A DNA stretch of 64,000 bases from Sphingopyxis sp. CCNWLW2 (lineage in GTDB: Bacteria > Pseudomonadota > Alphaproteobacteria > Sphingomonadales > Sphingomonadaceae). Position 1 is the first letter of the stretch, and every line of letters starts with the position of its first letter. The DNA is taken from the NCBI RefSeq assembly GCF_037095755.1, contig NZ_JBAWKJ010000003.1, positions 1 through 64,000 on the forward strand, written 5' to 3'. The translations under genes were made by a program, and so were the position numbers. The notes under the pieces were generated by a model. That model ran no database searches and was not told the origin of the DNA. It saw nothing but the letters and a program-made list of their open reading frames with translations. Positions 1-8,347 of this stretch are shown here, one piece after another.

Positions 1-171
1 GAGGCCGCCGAACGACGACATACCGAACCCGCGGAAGAGATCGTCGAACAGGCGATTGACGTCGCGGTGAAGCGACACAAGCGGATGATCGCCCCGATCG
101 CGCTCGGCGCTGACCGGAACGGGGAGCCGGTTCTCCTGCCGGCTCCAGGGGATCAGATCACGAATAGCCAT
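1..171 (-). CDS. Hsp20 family small heat-shock protein, 5' part only
   Basis: The gene runs off the left edge, so only the first 57 codons are visible. The start ATG (169-171, minus) follows AAGGAG at good spacing. The protein opens MAIRDLIPWSR and continues to a segment reading LHRDVNRLFDDLFRGFG, the usual N-terminus of bacterial Hsp20 proteins, just before the alpha-crystallin domain, which lies outside the window. Hsp20 proteins are cytoplasmic ATP-independent holdases that keep unfolding proteins soluble. It lies 75 bp downstream of another hsp20 gene on the same strand and is probably co-transcribed with it, so it would share the upstream heat-shock promoter. The N-terminal signature is clear; the rest cannot be checked. 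Confidence 0.85.
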   Translation of the reverse strand, partial: MAIRDLIPWSRQENRLPVPVSAERDRGDHPLVSLHRDVNRLFDDLFRGFGMSSFGGL

Positions 172-207
172 GATAGCATCTCCTTTCTGGCTAGAGAGTT
201 TCAGCGT

Positions 208-235
208 GGCTCGCCGCCGCTGCGGGCGGCGAGCC
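208..235 (-). other. Intercistronic stem-loop between the two hsp20 genes
   Basis: A perfect 11-bp inverted repeat (arms 208-218 and 225-235, six-base loop) lies between the two small heat-shock genes, 37 bp before the downstream start. No T-run follows on the minus strand, so it does not look like a strong intrinsic terminator. A role in mRNA processing, stability or attenuation of the second cistron is inference. Confidence 0.5.
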
Positions 236-246
236 GGTAGCTCGGG

Positions 247-726
247 TCAGGCCGCCTCGAGGTCTTTCTTCTTCGGGGCTTCCAGGCGATCATTGGCAGG
301 GGAACTGCCGCCGATCTCGATCTTGCGCGGCCTCATCGCCTCGGTGACGACCCGCCGCAGATCGATTCTCAGCAAACCATTATCGAAGTCGGCGGAGGCG
401 ACTTCGACATAGTCCGCAAGCTGGAAGCGCCGTTCGAAGTCGCGGGCCGCAATGCCGCGGTGCAGATACTGCCCCTCGTCATTGTCCTCGCCGCGCTTGC
501 CGCTGATGGTGAGCTGATTCTGCTGGGCGACCACCTCGATATCCCCGGGGCGGAAGCCCGCCACCGCAAGCGTGATGCGGTAACTGTCCTCGCCCTGGCG
601 CGAAAGATCGAAAGGCGGATAGCCTTCGCCGCCGTCGCCGCGCAAATCGGTCTCGAGGAGATCGAACAGGCGGTCGAAGCCGACCGTGGAGCGCCGATAG
701 GGCGCAAAATCAAAACTGCTTCTCAT
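247..726 (-). CDS. Hsp20 family small heat-shock protein
   Basis: The product is 159 aa. It starts MRSSFDFAPYRRSTVGFDRL, typical of alphaproteobacterial HspA/IbpA-type Hsp20. The alpha-crystallin domain covers about residues 35-140, with the conserved PPFDLSRQGEDSYRITLAVAG stretch, the GxRPGDI-like turn and the hallmark GIAARDFERRFQLADYVEV segment. The frame stays open to 858, but the start at 726 is preferred because GGAGG lies 9 nt upstream and the family starts here. It acts as a cytoplasmic holdase chaperone during heat or protein-folding stress. It is first in an apparent two-gene hsp20 operon. Its 5' leader carries an RpoH-like promoter and a hairpin that buries the Shine-Dalgarno sequence, annotated separately, so both transcription and translation look heat-controlled. 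Confidence 0.93.
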   Translation of the reverse strand: MRSSFDFAPYRRSTVGFDRLFDLLETDLRGDGGEGYPPFDLSRQGEDSYRITLAVAGFRPGDIEVVAQQNQLTISGKRGEDNDEGQYLHRGIAARDFERRFQLADYVEVASADFDNGLLRIDLRRVVTEAMRPRKIEIGGSSPANDRLEAPKKKDLEAA

Positions 727-729
727 TTT

Positions 730-757
730 CCAAATCCTCCAAAGTTGAGCAATTTGG
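730..757 (-). promoter_or_regulatory. ROSE-like RNA thermometer hairpin over the hsp20 Shine-Dalgarno
   Basis: In the mRNA sense, the segment CCAAAUUGCUC (757-747) pairs with GAGGAUUUGG (739-730) around a 7-nt loop. This gives ten base pairs with one unpaired G in the UUGCU element. UUGCU facing the AGGA of the Shine-Dalgarno with a bulged G is the hallmark of ROSE thermometers in alphaproteobacterial small heat-shock genes. The hairpin ends three bases before the AUG. A second stem (CGCCGG/CCGGCG, 769-786) lies upstream in the leader, as in multi-hairpin ROSE elements. The pairing was read by eye and not folded computationally. Confidence 0.75.
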
Positions 758-830
758 GCGTGAGAAACGCCGGAGAGAGCCGGCGCTCTCATTTGACCCA
801 CCGGGCCCGGTTTCGGCACCCGGCAATAAA

Positions 831-859
831 AAGCTAGGAAGCCGAAAATCGCTTTCAAG
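831..859 (-). promoter_or_regulatory. RpoH (sigma-32)-like promoter of the hsp20 operon
   Basis: On the minus strand CTTGAAA (859-853) is followed after 14 nt by CCTAGCTT (838-831). CTTGAAA matches the -35 of RpoH promoters; the -10 is a partial match to CCCCATNT. Transcription would begin near 825, leaving a leader of about 100 nt that holds the thermometer hairpin. Confidence 0.55.
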
Positions 860-1100
860 AGATTTTTTCTGCGATCGGACTCCGCTCAGGCGGATTGACG
901 CGCGAGCGGCGGATCGCCGCCATATGCGATTGGTACCAAAAAGCTGCCTGACTGCAAACGGCCAGATCCTTATGATCAGGTGCCGGGCAATCCGGCCAAT
1001 TCCGCCGGTGTCACGACGGGCTGACTCCGATCTTTGCGTTCCGAACAACCTGTTGTGATCACGGTCACCTCACTCGCCGCGGCTTTGGGGAATAGGAGCT

Positions 1101-1691
1101 ATGCCACATGATCCGGCGCCTGCCGCATGGCTCAAGGGCTCGAAAAGGAATGGAAATATCTTGATGAGTTTATTCACCGCCGTCGCCATGTCGGTCGCCG
1201 CCGCCTCACCATTGGCCGCAGAACCGGCCCCCGCCGCCGCGACCGAGGCGGCGTTCACCCCGCTCGACGAGATAGAACGGGTGCGCCATGAAGGCTGCGG
1301 CATCGATCAGTTCGAGGATTTCCTTGGCTGGTACGTCAGTTCGACCACGTCGGGAGGCTGGCTGGAGCAGGTGATCTGGACCAATTATATGGTGAAAGTC
1401 GGCAAGCTCGCCGATCCTGAGGGCGCAGCCAACTGGGTCGACCGTCAGGATTATGTCGGCCAGTTCCGCATCACCTCAGCCGACTATCGCTTCAGCCGCG
1501 AAAAGGGCGCCACCGGCACCGATTTCCGTCAGGTCACGCTGAAGCGCGTCGCCGAAAAGCAATATCGCGTCGACTGGCACGGCGGTCTGGGCTTCGCGGG
1601 GGTCGAAGGCGCCGACCAGGACAAGCAGGACGGCGCTTATATTTTCGAGTTCAAAAAGGACTGCTGGTATCTGACCGAAGATTTGCGTTGA
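1101..1691 (+). CDS. Exported protein of unknown function
   Basis: A 196-aa product not recognised as any family. The N-terminus has basic residues followed by a hydrophobic stretch (about residues 20-38) and a signal-peptidase-like site after SPLAA, so it is probably periplasmic (about 155 aa mature). The mature part is acidic and aromatic-rich, with two cysteines (GCGID near residue 66 and KDCWYL near 188) that could form a disulphide. Start choice is uncertain: GGAG lies only 2 nt before the ATG at 1101, and ATG 1164 (MSLFTAVAMSV) would give a standard short signal peptide. It is the first of three consecutive exported proteins on this strand (next starts at 1748 and 2565), possibly one transcription unit. 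No function is proposed. Confidence 0.7.
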   Translation: MPHDPAPAAWLKGSKRNGNILMSLFTAVAMSVAAASPLAAEPAPAAATEAAFTPLDEIERVRHEGCGIDQFEDFLGWYVSSTTSGGWLEQVIWTNYMVKVGKLADPEGAANWVDRQDYVGQFRITSADYRFSREKGATGTDFRQVTLKRVAEKQYRVDWHGGLGFAGVEGADQDKQDGAYIFEFKKDCWYLTEDLR

Positions 1692-1747
1692 CCCGCGCAA
1701 TGCTTCGAACTTGATCTTTTGTCCAACCCCTTGGATGAGGTAAGTCC

Positions 1748-2503
1748 ATGCGATACCGTCACTATCTGAACCTGATCCCGCTGCTGTTGCTCGTTCCCAC
1801 GGGCACTGATGCGCGGATCATCCGGATCGACAATGCGCAAACCCTCTCCCCCGATCTGGCCAATCTCCCCGAACCTCCCGCGATCTGGCGCTATACCTGC
1901 GATGTCGAACGGGTGCTGACGCGCGGTACGATCCGACTGTCGCGTCTGTACACCGATGAGGGCAAGCTCGATGGCGGCGATTTCATGCACTGGAACCACA
2001 AGGGCTATGATCCGTCGCGCCCCGACCGTCCACTCAACGTCGAGCTTTCCTATATATGGGAACCGCAGAACCAGCCCGCGATCGCACCGCGCGAAATCAA
2101 TATCCAGGTCCGCGTCGGGCTCGACACCGATCTGCCCGAGGTCGCATGGCTCCAGATCCAGCGCCCCTTCCCGGTCAAGCCCCATGGCATCATAGATAGT
2201 AGCGCGCTCTCGTCGCAGGTCTTTCCCTACGCCGCTTATGACAAGAACAATGGCCATGGCGAACTGCCGCTCGGCGACCTGCTCGCCTATGCCGAGGGCT
2301 ATGACGCGCTCGATTGGGCGCTGGTCCGTCCATCCGACCGGTTGGGTGGAGACAAGGAACTCGCGCGCGGCAAGCTCGACATCGCCGCGTTTCGCGAAGC
2401 GTTGGCGGCGCTCCCCGCGCTCCGCAAGGCGCTCGCGAAGAAAAGAGCCGCACCCAAGACGCAATGCAAACGGAGCCTGTGGCCCAACCATATCCTTTAC
2501 TGA
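1748..2503 (+). CDS. Exported protein of unknown function
   Basis: 251 aa with a clear signal peptide (MRYRHYLNLIPLLLLVPTG, cleavage after about residue 22). A GAGGT ribosome-binding sequence lies 7 nt upstream of the ATG. The mature protein has no cofactor or catalytic motif that I recognise; its composition suggests a soluble periplasmic protein. The C-terminus is basic (KALAKKRAAPKTQCKR). It sits 56 bp after an exported protein and 61 bp before a lipoprotein gene, all co-oriented, so the three may be co-expressed. It looks like a real gene from its signal peptide, ribosome-binding site and length, but the function is unknown. Confidence 0.72.
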   Translation: MRYRHYLNLIPLLLLVPTGTDARIIRIDNAQTLSPDLANLPEPPAIWRYTCDVERVLTRGTIRLSRLYTDEGKLDGGDFMHWNHKGYDPSRPDRPLNVELSYIWEPQNQPAIAPREINIQVRVGLDTDLPEVAWLQIQRPFPVKPHGIIDSSALSSQVFPYAAYDKNNGHGELPLGDLLAYAEGYDALDWALVRPSDRLGGDKELARGKLDIAAFREALAALPALRKALAKKRAAPKTQCKRSLWPNHILY

Positions 2504-2564
2504 TCGCGGGCGCCGCAGCGTTCCGGTCCACTCAAGCCAGATAATCCAAGAAGAGGACATCGAT

Positions 2565-3143
2565 ATGAAAATTGCAGCATTTGCCGGCGTCGCCCTGCTG
2601 GCCCTTTCGGCGTGCGGCCAGAGTGGGGGACAAAGCGAGGTCCCGCCCGCCGACACCGCGGCCGCCGCCAAGTCCGAACCCAAAATCGCCCCCAGCGTGC
2701 CCGTAAGCGTTGAGGAAGCCGAGCGCGCGCCCACCGACCTCTCGTCCTATGTTGGCAAATATCCGTTCGACAAGGTCGGCGGCCACCGCTTCCTCGACAA
2801 TCCGGCGGTCAAGGCGGCGATCGCCGCCGCGGTGCCCGATGCCAAGCAGCGAGCGCAGGTCAAATTCGCCGACGACGGCCTCGGCCTCCCGATCGTCAAG
2901 GTCGACGGCGGCCGCATCCTTGTCTGGGGCGGAGCCAAGCGCGCCGAGGACCGTTATAACTGGGCTGTGGTGATCGCGCCCGACGGGTCAAAGCCAGAGG
3001 TCTGCATCTATGACGGGCTCGGCTATGGTGAGGACTTCCAGTCGGCGCAATGGTTCAAACCGGGCCAGCCGGGCATCATGAAGCAGGGCACCTGCCCCTC
3101 GACCGACGAAGATTATCCCGCCGCTGAAATCGCCGCGGGATAA
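2565..3143 (+). CDS. Putative outer-membrane or periplasmic lipoprotein
   Basis: 192 aa starting MKIAAFAGVALLALSACGQS. LSAC is a good lipobox with the acylated cysteine at residue 17, so the mature protein should be membrane-anchored. A Ser/Ala/Pro-rich linker (about 20-55) precedes a compact domain containing the segment DLSSYVGKYPFDKVGG and a C-terminal part with two cysteines (EVCIYDGLG and GTCPSTDED). The open frame extends upstream to 2238, but only the start at 2565 gives a lipoprotein signal; AGAGGACATCG precedes it. The YVGKYPFD segment is reminiscent of small stress-related envelope proteins, but I cannot name the family. Third in a run of three envelope-protein genes. Confidence 0.78.
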   Translation: MKIAAFAGVALLALSACGQSGGQSEVPPADTAAAAKSEPKIAPSVPVSVEEAERAPTDLSSYVGKYPFDKVGGHRFLDNPAVKAAIAAAVPDAKQRAQVKFADDGLGLPIVKVDGGRILVWGGAKRAEDRYNWAVVIAPDGSKPEVCIYDGLGYGEDFQSAQWFKPGQPGIMKQGTCPSTDEDYPAAEIAAG

Positions 3144-3422
3144 ATGCCCGGCGCAAGGTCGTTCGCGCCGGCCGACCTGCGTGAAGCGATCCAGCACGAG
3201 CATGGCTCGAGAGTGGCTTTCCCGGTCGATCCGTCGGCGGATAGGTCGATGGCGTCGCCGGTGGCAAAACCGACGGCTTTCGGAACCGTTAGCCGACCAG
3301 AAGTCCTGACTCTAACGCTTAAGGGAGCGCACAATCTTAAAGGCGCGCGCAAACGATGGCTAACGACGGGTGGGCCCCGCAGTACTATTTGGATAAGAAG
3401 TTTATCGATGCCAAGAGCACCG

Positions 3423-4247
3423 ATGTCATTTTGGTTTAGAAAGAGAAGTTTGATCAAGGAATTACGAACATCGCTAGTGGCCGCGGTCATATTGTGTGCC
3501 GCGCAGGCTGCGGCCTCCCCGGTGTTTGCACAAGAAGATGCTTGGCAGCGCGATCCTGTCACCACTTCAGAAAAGAGGCTCGTCGGAAGAGCCGCAATTC
3601 CTGCGATTGTCGGGAACACGGTCGTTATCCTCTCCGCGGGCGATAAACGGGAGACTAGCGCCCAATATTATATGGCGAATGGCAAAATGCGGCGAGCGCG
3701 CAATGAGCAACCCTATTTTGATAACTGGGACCTCGAGCCTGAGGAGAAATGGTCGGTTCGAGAAGAGGCCGATCAGCTTTGCATCAGCGGGGGCGGTTGG
3801 AAAGAGGATCTATGTCTCGGTATTGCAGTCACTGGGGACCGTGTAACCTTGAAGGACAACAGGATCGGTCTCATCCATGGCATGATTTTAAAAGGTGACG
3901 CTCGAAATCTTTCCCCCGCGGCCGGAAAAGCAAACAAAGCGAAAGCGCGCGCCTTGGTCGGTAATACTCTTTTTTTGAAGGCGGCTGACCGCCAGTCCGA
4001 TACGGACAGCGTTATCTATTTTCTGCGCGATGGCGTCGGCCGAGCGAGACGGGGGCAAGCAGCGGCTGTGCCGATCAAATGGATGTTACAGCTTAACGGC
4101 AATTTGTGCATCGTTGAGGCGGAACGCGAGTTCCGAGACAACAACTGTACCAGTTTGTCGATTGATGGCTCAGCCGCAACACTGGCTGCGCCGGATCGTG
4201 TTGAAATCCGTGGTCAGATTCTGAAGGGTAATGCGCTCAAAATTTGA
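3423..4247 (+). CDS. Exported protein with a tandemly duplicated domain
   Basis: About 274 aa from ATG 3423. ATG 3408 and TTG 3450 are alternatives; the last has the best upstream purine run. A signal peptide (SLVAAVILCAAQAAASPVFA) is followed by two copies of one domain of roughly 90-100 residues. Each begins with an (I/L)VGNT motif, has a Tyr-rich strand ending in an RARN/RARRG turn, then a KW...LCI stretch, a cysteine pair, and ends IHGMILKGDA (copy 1) or IRGQILKGNA (copy 2). The spacing suggests two small beta-rich periplasmic domains, each perhaps with one disulphide. No family recognised. The DNA is visibly more A+T-rich than its neighbours, and about 280 bp without a gene precedes it, which fits recent acquisition. 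It is convergent with the histidine kinase gene. Confidence 0.75.
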   Translation: MSFWFRKRSLIKELRTSLVAAVILCAAQAAASPVFAQEDAWQRDPVTTSEKRLVGRAAIPAIVGNTVVILSAGDKRETSAQYYMANGKMRRARNEQPYFDNWDLEPEEKWSVREEADQLCISGGGWKEDLCLGIAVTGDRVTLKDNRIGLIHGMILKGDARNLSPAAGKANKAKARALVGNTLFLKAADRQSDTDSVIYFLRDGVGRARRGQAAAVPIKWMLQLNGNLCIVEAEREFRDNNCTSLSIDGSAATLAAPDRVEIRGQILKGNALKI

Positions 4248-4427
4248 TTTACCTCGTATCATTTGACTTGCGCCGCGAATGTCCGTTTCGTGAGATCCGT
4301 GGCCGAAACCTGCCTGTCCGAAAACGGCCAGGTCAGGCCCATCGGGCGAACTCGTTGGCTAGACGCTGTGCGGCGAAGAGAACGATCTGGGTCGTCCGGA
4401 ATTTTCCTTCCCCGGCGGGAGGGGTTA

Positions 4428-5498
4428 TCAAATCGCGGCTATCTGCGCTTCGTCATTGGCGGCGACTTGCCGTGCGATCCGCGCGGTCCGGGTCAGTGAC
4501 ACGCGTGTTCCCGGCGCGGTGTCCTCGACTACAATCTCCGCCCCCAATTGTTTTGCGAGTGCCTGGACGATGCGCGTGCCTAGCCCGGCGGCCGATCGTT
4601 CGGGATCCTCGTCCATGCCGACCCCGTCGTCGGACACCGAGAGCGTCCAGTCGTCGCCCTGTGCGGCGTAGCCGACGATGATAAGGCCGGGACGGCCGTC
4701 AGGAAAGGCGTGCTTGAGCGCGTTGATCACCAGTTCGGTGACGACCAGCCCCATGCTGACCGACACATCGCCGCTGATCGATACCGGATCGACGTCGGTG
4801 GTCAGCGTCAATTGCTCGCGGTCATAGATCATCGACGCGCCGATGCTGGCGCACAGCTGCGCCAGATAGGGTTCGAGTTCGACTGCGCCGCCATCGGATT
4901 CGGCGAGGTGGCGCTGCAGCGTCGCGATCGACATCACGCGCTGATGCGCGTCGCTCAAATGGCCGCGCGCTTCGTCCGACTGCACCTTGCGTGCGCTCTG
5001 CATCAATATGCTCGCGATGATCTGCAGGCTGTTGGCGACGCGATGCTGCATCTCGTGGAGGAGCGCGGCATTGGCGTGAACCAGTTCCTTTTGGCGCTTC
5101 TCATTCCTCCGCTCCTCGGTGACGTCGATCACCGTGACCATCATCCGCGTGTTCAGGCCGTCGCCATAATCGAGCCGCTGCGCCTTGATCACGACGCATC
5201 GCACCTCCCCCGCGCTCGTCTCGATCTCCATCTCATACGCCTCGACCTCCGCTGCGCCCGACAGCGTCGCGTCGATCAACGAGTGCAGCCGCGGCAAGTC
5301 CCAATGATGATGGTCGAGGTCATAGATCGTCTGCCCGGTGACGGTGTCGGGATCGATGCCAAAGGCGGCACAGAAACTGTCGCTCGCCGCGACGATCGCC
5401 AGATTCTCGTCGAGCAGCAGCAGCGGGGCATCGGACGCGAGCACCAGCGCCAGCCCCAGCGTGCGGCCCAGATTGATAGGTGGATTGTCGGCAGCCAT
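4428..5498 (-). CDS. PAS-domain sensor histidine kinase, HisKA_2/HWE type
   Basis: 356 aa, cytoplasmic, no membrane segment. An N-terminal PAS domain covers about residues 20-130 (DAPLLLLDENLAIVAASDSF, then a PAC segment ending VTVIDVTEERR). A coiled region leads to the HisKA_2 dimerisation box LHEMQHRVANSLQIIASIL with the presumed phospho-acceptor His152. The ATPase domain carries VTELVINALKHAF (N box), SDDGVGM (G1) and GLGTRIV (G2). This class phosphorylates stand-alone receivers, in alphaproteobacteria often PhyR of the general stress response or photoreceptor-linked regulators. The start at 5498 was chosen over the longer open frame because GGAAAGG lies upstream and the PAS domain begins right after it. 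No response regulator is adjacent, so the partner is unknown. Confidence 0.9.
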   Translation of the reverse strand: MAADNPPINLGRTLGLALVLASDAPLLLLDENLAIVAASDSFCAAFGIDPDTVTGQTIYDLDHHHWDLPRLHSLIDATLSGAAEVEAYEMEIETSAGEVRCVVIKAQRLDYGDGLNTRMMVTVIDVTEERRNEKRQKELVHANAALLHEMQHRVANSLQIIASILMQSARKVQSDEARGHLSDAHQRVMSIATLQRHLAESDGGAVELEPYLAQLCASIGASMIYDREQLTLTTDVDPVSISGDVSVSMGLVVTELVINALKHAFPDGRPGLIIVGYAAQGDDWTLSVSDDGVGMDEDPERSAAGLGTRIVQALAKQLGAEIVVEDTAPGTRVSLTRTARIARQVAANDEAQIAAI

Positions 5499-5907
5499 GC
5501 GGCGCGCCTTTCCGGTCGACCCGGACCGCAGGAAGCGGCCTTGTCGGCAGACCAAATCGGGGAGCGAGCTTGATCGACTCCGCCGACCATGCCCGAAAGC
5601 CGAGTATAGCATGCCCGCGAGCGCGGACGCGTATGAATTCGGCGCCCTTGCCCCTCCGAAGGGGGACGGTACGGCCACCGTTAGTCTATTGGGCGTGTTA
5701 GCCGCCACAATAGCCGGATGTCGGCTTTCCTGGATTTAGGCCCAACAGCGGGCCGTCTCAAATCGGCCAGAATAAGCGATGGGGCTGCAGCTACCTTCGC
5801 CGTTTCACGCAGTCGACAAGCGCGCGTAGCAGGGCGGGAAGCGGTTGGCAGGAAGACTGTCTTTTCCCACCGCGAGACGGTCGGGCACTGAAACCGATCA
5901 GGAGGCC
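5499..5907. other. Intergenic region between histidine kinase and TonB receptor
   Basis: 409 bp with no credible gene. It holds the kinase promoter side and the 3' flank of the receptor gene. A short GC-rich hairpin (CCCCT/AGGGG arms, 5651-5664) is present. No clear promoter or terminator with a T-run was seen. Confidence 0.5.
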
Positions 5908-8256
5908 CTAGAAGCGTCCCTCGAAGGTCAGCCCGATCATCCGCGGTTCGCCGAGCAGCGCCTGCAGGCGGCCAGCATTTCGATATTGATAGTCGTAATA
6001 TTTGTCGTCGAAGATGTTCGTCGCGACCAGATAGGCGCCGAAATTGTTGTTGCTGTATCCGACCTTGGCGTTGACCAGCGTGCGCGCAGGAACGTCGCGC
6101 CCCGCCGACTGGGCGACGACGCTTTGATATTGGGCGCCGCGATAATTGGCGTTGACGTTGATCGACACACCGCTCGCATGGCGCCAGTCGAAACCGGCGG
6201 CAGCGGTCCAGCGCGGCGCCTGCGCGAACTGGTGCCCCGCCAGATCCTCGACATTGCCATTGTCGACGACGAAGTCTGAAAACCTGCTGTTCGCATAGCC
6301 GACCGAGCCGTAGACATTCAGGGCATCGGTGACGTCGAAGTCGCTTTCGATCTCGAAGCCCCAGACGCGCGACTTGCCCGCATTGCGGGTTTCATAGTCG
6401 AAGCGGTTCTCCGACAATTGGACCTGCACCTGCTGATCGGTCCAGTCGATATAGAAGGCGTTGGCGTTGAAGGTCAGCCGGCGGTCGAGCCATTGCGTCC
6501 GCAAGGACAGCTCGTAATTCCACGTATATTCCTGATCGTAGGTGAAAGCTCGCGCACGGCCGGGATTGATCCCGCTGCCGCCCGACCGGTAGCCGCGCTG
6601 GACGATCGCGCTCACCGTCTTGTCGGGCGCAACCTCCCACGACAAACCACCCTTCGGCAGGAATGCCTCATAGGTCGTCTTCCGCTGCGGCCCCGAACTG
6701 CTCGCATCCTCGACATCGGCGAGCAGCAGGTTGTTCACCGTTTGCAGGATGAAGGCAAAGGTCGGGTTCGCGGCATAGTCGGCCGGGTTCGGGATCGCCG
6801 TAATCAGCGAGACATCATTCTCGTTCCGCACCTTCTGCCTTTCACGGTCATAACGGAAACCCGTGAGCAGCTTCAGCCCCGGTGCGACCTCCCAGCTCGC
6901 GTCGCCGAACAGCGCCTGCGTCTGGATGTCGAAGGGATAGAGCTGTTTCGATGCGATGAAGACGCGCTGCGGATAGACGGCGCGAACCGCCCGCGCAGTG
7001 GCAAGCGCGGTCGCGGGATCGAGCCCGGCACCGCCCTGCGCCGGCGGCAGCGCGAGGAACCCCGCGACGCGATTGGTCAGGCCGAGATCCAGATCGAGGT
7101 CGAGGCTGAAGGTGCTGTTCGCCAAATAATCGGGATTCTTGTGGTGCGAATAATAGGCACCGATCAGGCCCTGCAACGGACCGGTGTCGAAGGTCAGCCG
7201 GACTTCCTGGCTGAAAATCTTCTGGTCGGTCGAATAGTCGCCATAGGCTTCGTCCTCGCGGCGCAGATCGCCATCGTACACCGAAAAGGTCTTGAGGTGA
7301 TTATAGGTGCTGATCGACGACAGCGTGAATACGTCACCCAGCGGCAGCGACGCATCGAGCGTGAACAGGTCGGTGCTCGTTCTGGTATAGGTGTCGCGGT
7401 TCGCTTCGACCGTGCGGCGTTTCCAGCTGTTCGGCAGGTCGGTGAACGAATAGCCGCGTCCGTCATTGCCGAAATGCCGGTCATAGAGATAGGAGGCGAC
7501 GATGCGCAGCCCGCCCGCGCCCCAGGGCGTGAAGAGCAATTTGGTGCGCACGACTTCGCTGTTCGACCTAGCATAGTCGCCGCCGGTGACGCTGTTCTTG
7601 ATCAGCCCGTCGCCGCGCGCCAGTTCGCCCGCGACGCGAAACGCCAGCACATCGTCGATGATCGGCCCGCCGACCGCCGCGGCGAGGCGATATTCGCCGT
7701 TGGCATCGGTGATCATCGCGCGCGCCTTGCCGCGCCAGTCGAAGCTCGGGTCCGCGGTCTTGAGGATGATCGACCCCGCCAGCGCGTTGCGCCCCTGCAG
7801 CGTCGATTGCGGCCCGCGCAGGATTTCGACTTGGTTGAGGTCCCACAAGTCGAGCGGCCCGCCGCCGCTCGCTTCGCGCGGCAACGGCGATCCGTCGAGA
7901 TAGACGGTAGCGAGGTCGCCGAGCCCGGTGCCCGAGACGTTCGTGCTCGCGATACCGCGGATGTTGAAACCAGATTCGCCAAGGGTCGACGCGACGTTCG
8001 CGGTGCGATCGATCAGGTCGTAAACCGAGATCAGATTCTGCCGGTCGATCTCTTCGGACGTGAATACTTTCACGCTTTCGGGGGTATCCTGCAACGTCCG
8101 ATCGAACTTCATGCCGGTGACGACGATGTCGTTGCTCTCGCCGCCCGCTTCGGTTGTGCCAGCCTCGGCAGCCATGCCGCCGGCGTCTGCTGCGTGCACC
8201 GGCATCGCCGCGCCCGCCAGCAGCAGAAGAAGCATCGGCTTGAAAATCTTGGTCAT
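5908..8256 (-). CDS. TonB-dependent outer-membrane receptor, probably iron-siderophore
   Basis: 782 aa. A signal peptide (residues 1-22, cleavage after VHAA) is followed by a TonB box DIVVTG (43-48). The plug domain (about 60-170) contains FNIRGIAST and QVEILRGPQSTLQGRNALAGS. The rest is the 22-stranded barrel, ending in aromatic-terminated strand GLTFEGRF. Such receptors import ferric siderophores or other large substrates using TonB/ExbBD energy. An iron role is inferred from context: it is divergent from a membrane protein and a PepSY protein typical of siderophore loci, and a Fur-box-like sequence lies in the 91-bp shared promoter region. A GAGTCCT-like purine run precedes the ATG. The substrate cannot be deduced. 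Confidence 0.92.
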   Translation of the reverse strand: MTKIFKPMLLLLLAGAAMPVHAADAGGMAAEAGTTEAGGESNDIVVTGMKFDRTLQDTPESVKVFTSEEIDRQNLISVYDLIDRTANVASTLGESGFNIRGIASTNVSGTGLGDLATVYLDGSPLPREASGGGPLDLWDLNQVEILRGPQSTLQGRNALAGSIILKTADPSFDWRGKARAMITDANGEYRLAAAVGGPIIDDVLAFRVAGELARGDGLIKNSVTGGDYARSNSEVVRTKLLFTPWGAGGLRIVASYLYDRHFGNDGRGYSFTDLPNSWKRRTVEANRDTYTRTSTDLFTLDASLPLGDVFTLSSISTYNHLKTFSVYDGDLRREDEAYGDYSTDQKIFSQEVRLTFDTGPLQGLIGAYYSHHKNPDYLANSTFSLDLDLDLGLTNRVAGFLALPPAQGGAGLDPATALATARAVRAVYPQRVFIASKQLYPFDIQTQALFGDASWEVAPGLKLLTGFRYDRERQKVRNENDVSLITAIPNPADYAANPTFAFILQTVNNLLLADVEDASSSGPQRKTTYEAFLPKGGLSWEVAPDKTVSAIVQRGYRSGGSGINPGRARAFTYDQEYTWNYELSLRTQWLDRRLTFNANAFYIDWTDQQVQVQLSENRFDYETRNAGKSRVWGFEIESDFDVTDALNVYGSVGYANSRFSDFVVDNGNVEDLAGHQFAQAPRWTAAAGFDWRHASGVSINVNANYRGAQYQSVVAQSAGRDVPARTLVNAKVGYSNNNFGAYLVATNIFDDKYYDYQYRNAGRLQALLGEPRMIGLTFEGRF

Positions 8257-8295
8257 TGCGAAGGACTCCCCATGTCGCTATCGAGCGGGGCCGCT

Positions 8296-8320
8296 ATTGC
8301 TATTGCGAATGCGAGTCAAT
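8296..8320. promoter_or_regulatory. Fur-box-like operator in the divergent iron promoter
   Basis: The sequence TATTGCGAATGCGAGTCAA (8301-8319), flanked by ATTGC on the left, has the GCGAATGCGA core of proteobacterial Fur boxes. It sits between two divergent genes, about 40 bp from the receptor start and 28 bp from the other. The match is approximate and was made from memory of the motif. Confidence 0.45.
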
Positions 8321-8347
8321 AGTTAGGGTGTGAAAAGGGGATATGCG

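Noticed and set aside
4314..4333. GGCC dyad CCTGTCC/GGCCAGG similar to the catabolic promoter dyads
   Set aside because: It lies between two convergent genes where an operator makes little sense; probably chance.
5651..5664. CCCCT/AGGGG hairpin upstream of the histidine kinase as a member of the CCCCCTC motif family
   Set aside because: Only five paired bases and different core (CCGA instead of TGAAA); not close enough to include.
6418..8322. 634-codon open frame on the plus strand opposite the TonB receptor
   Set aside because: It is antisense to a receptor with signal peptide, TonB box and plug motifs; the product is Arg/Gly/Ala-rich without domains, as expected of high-G+C shadow frames.
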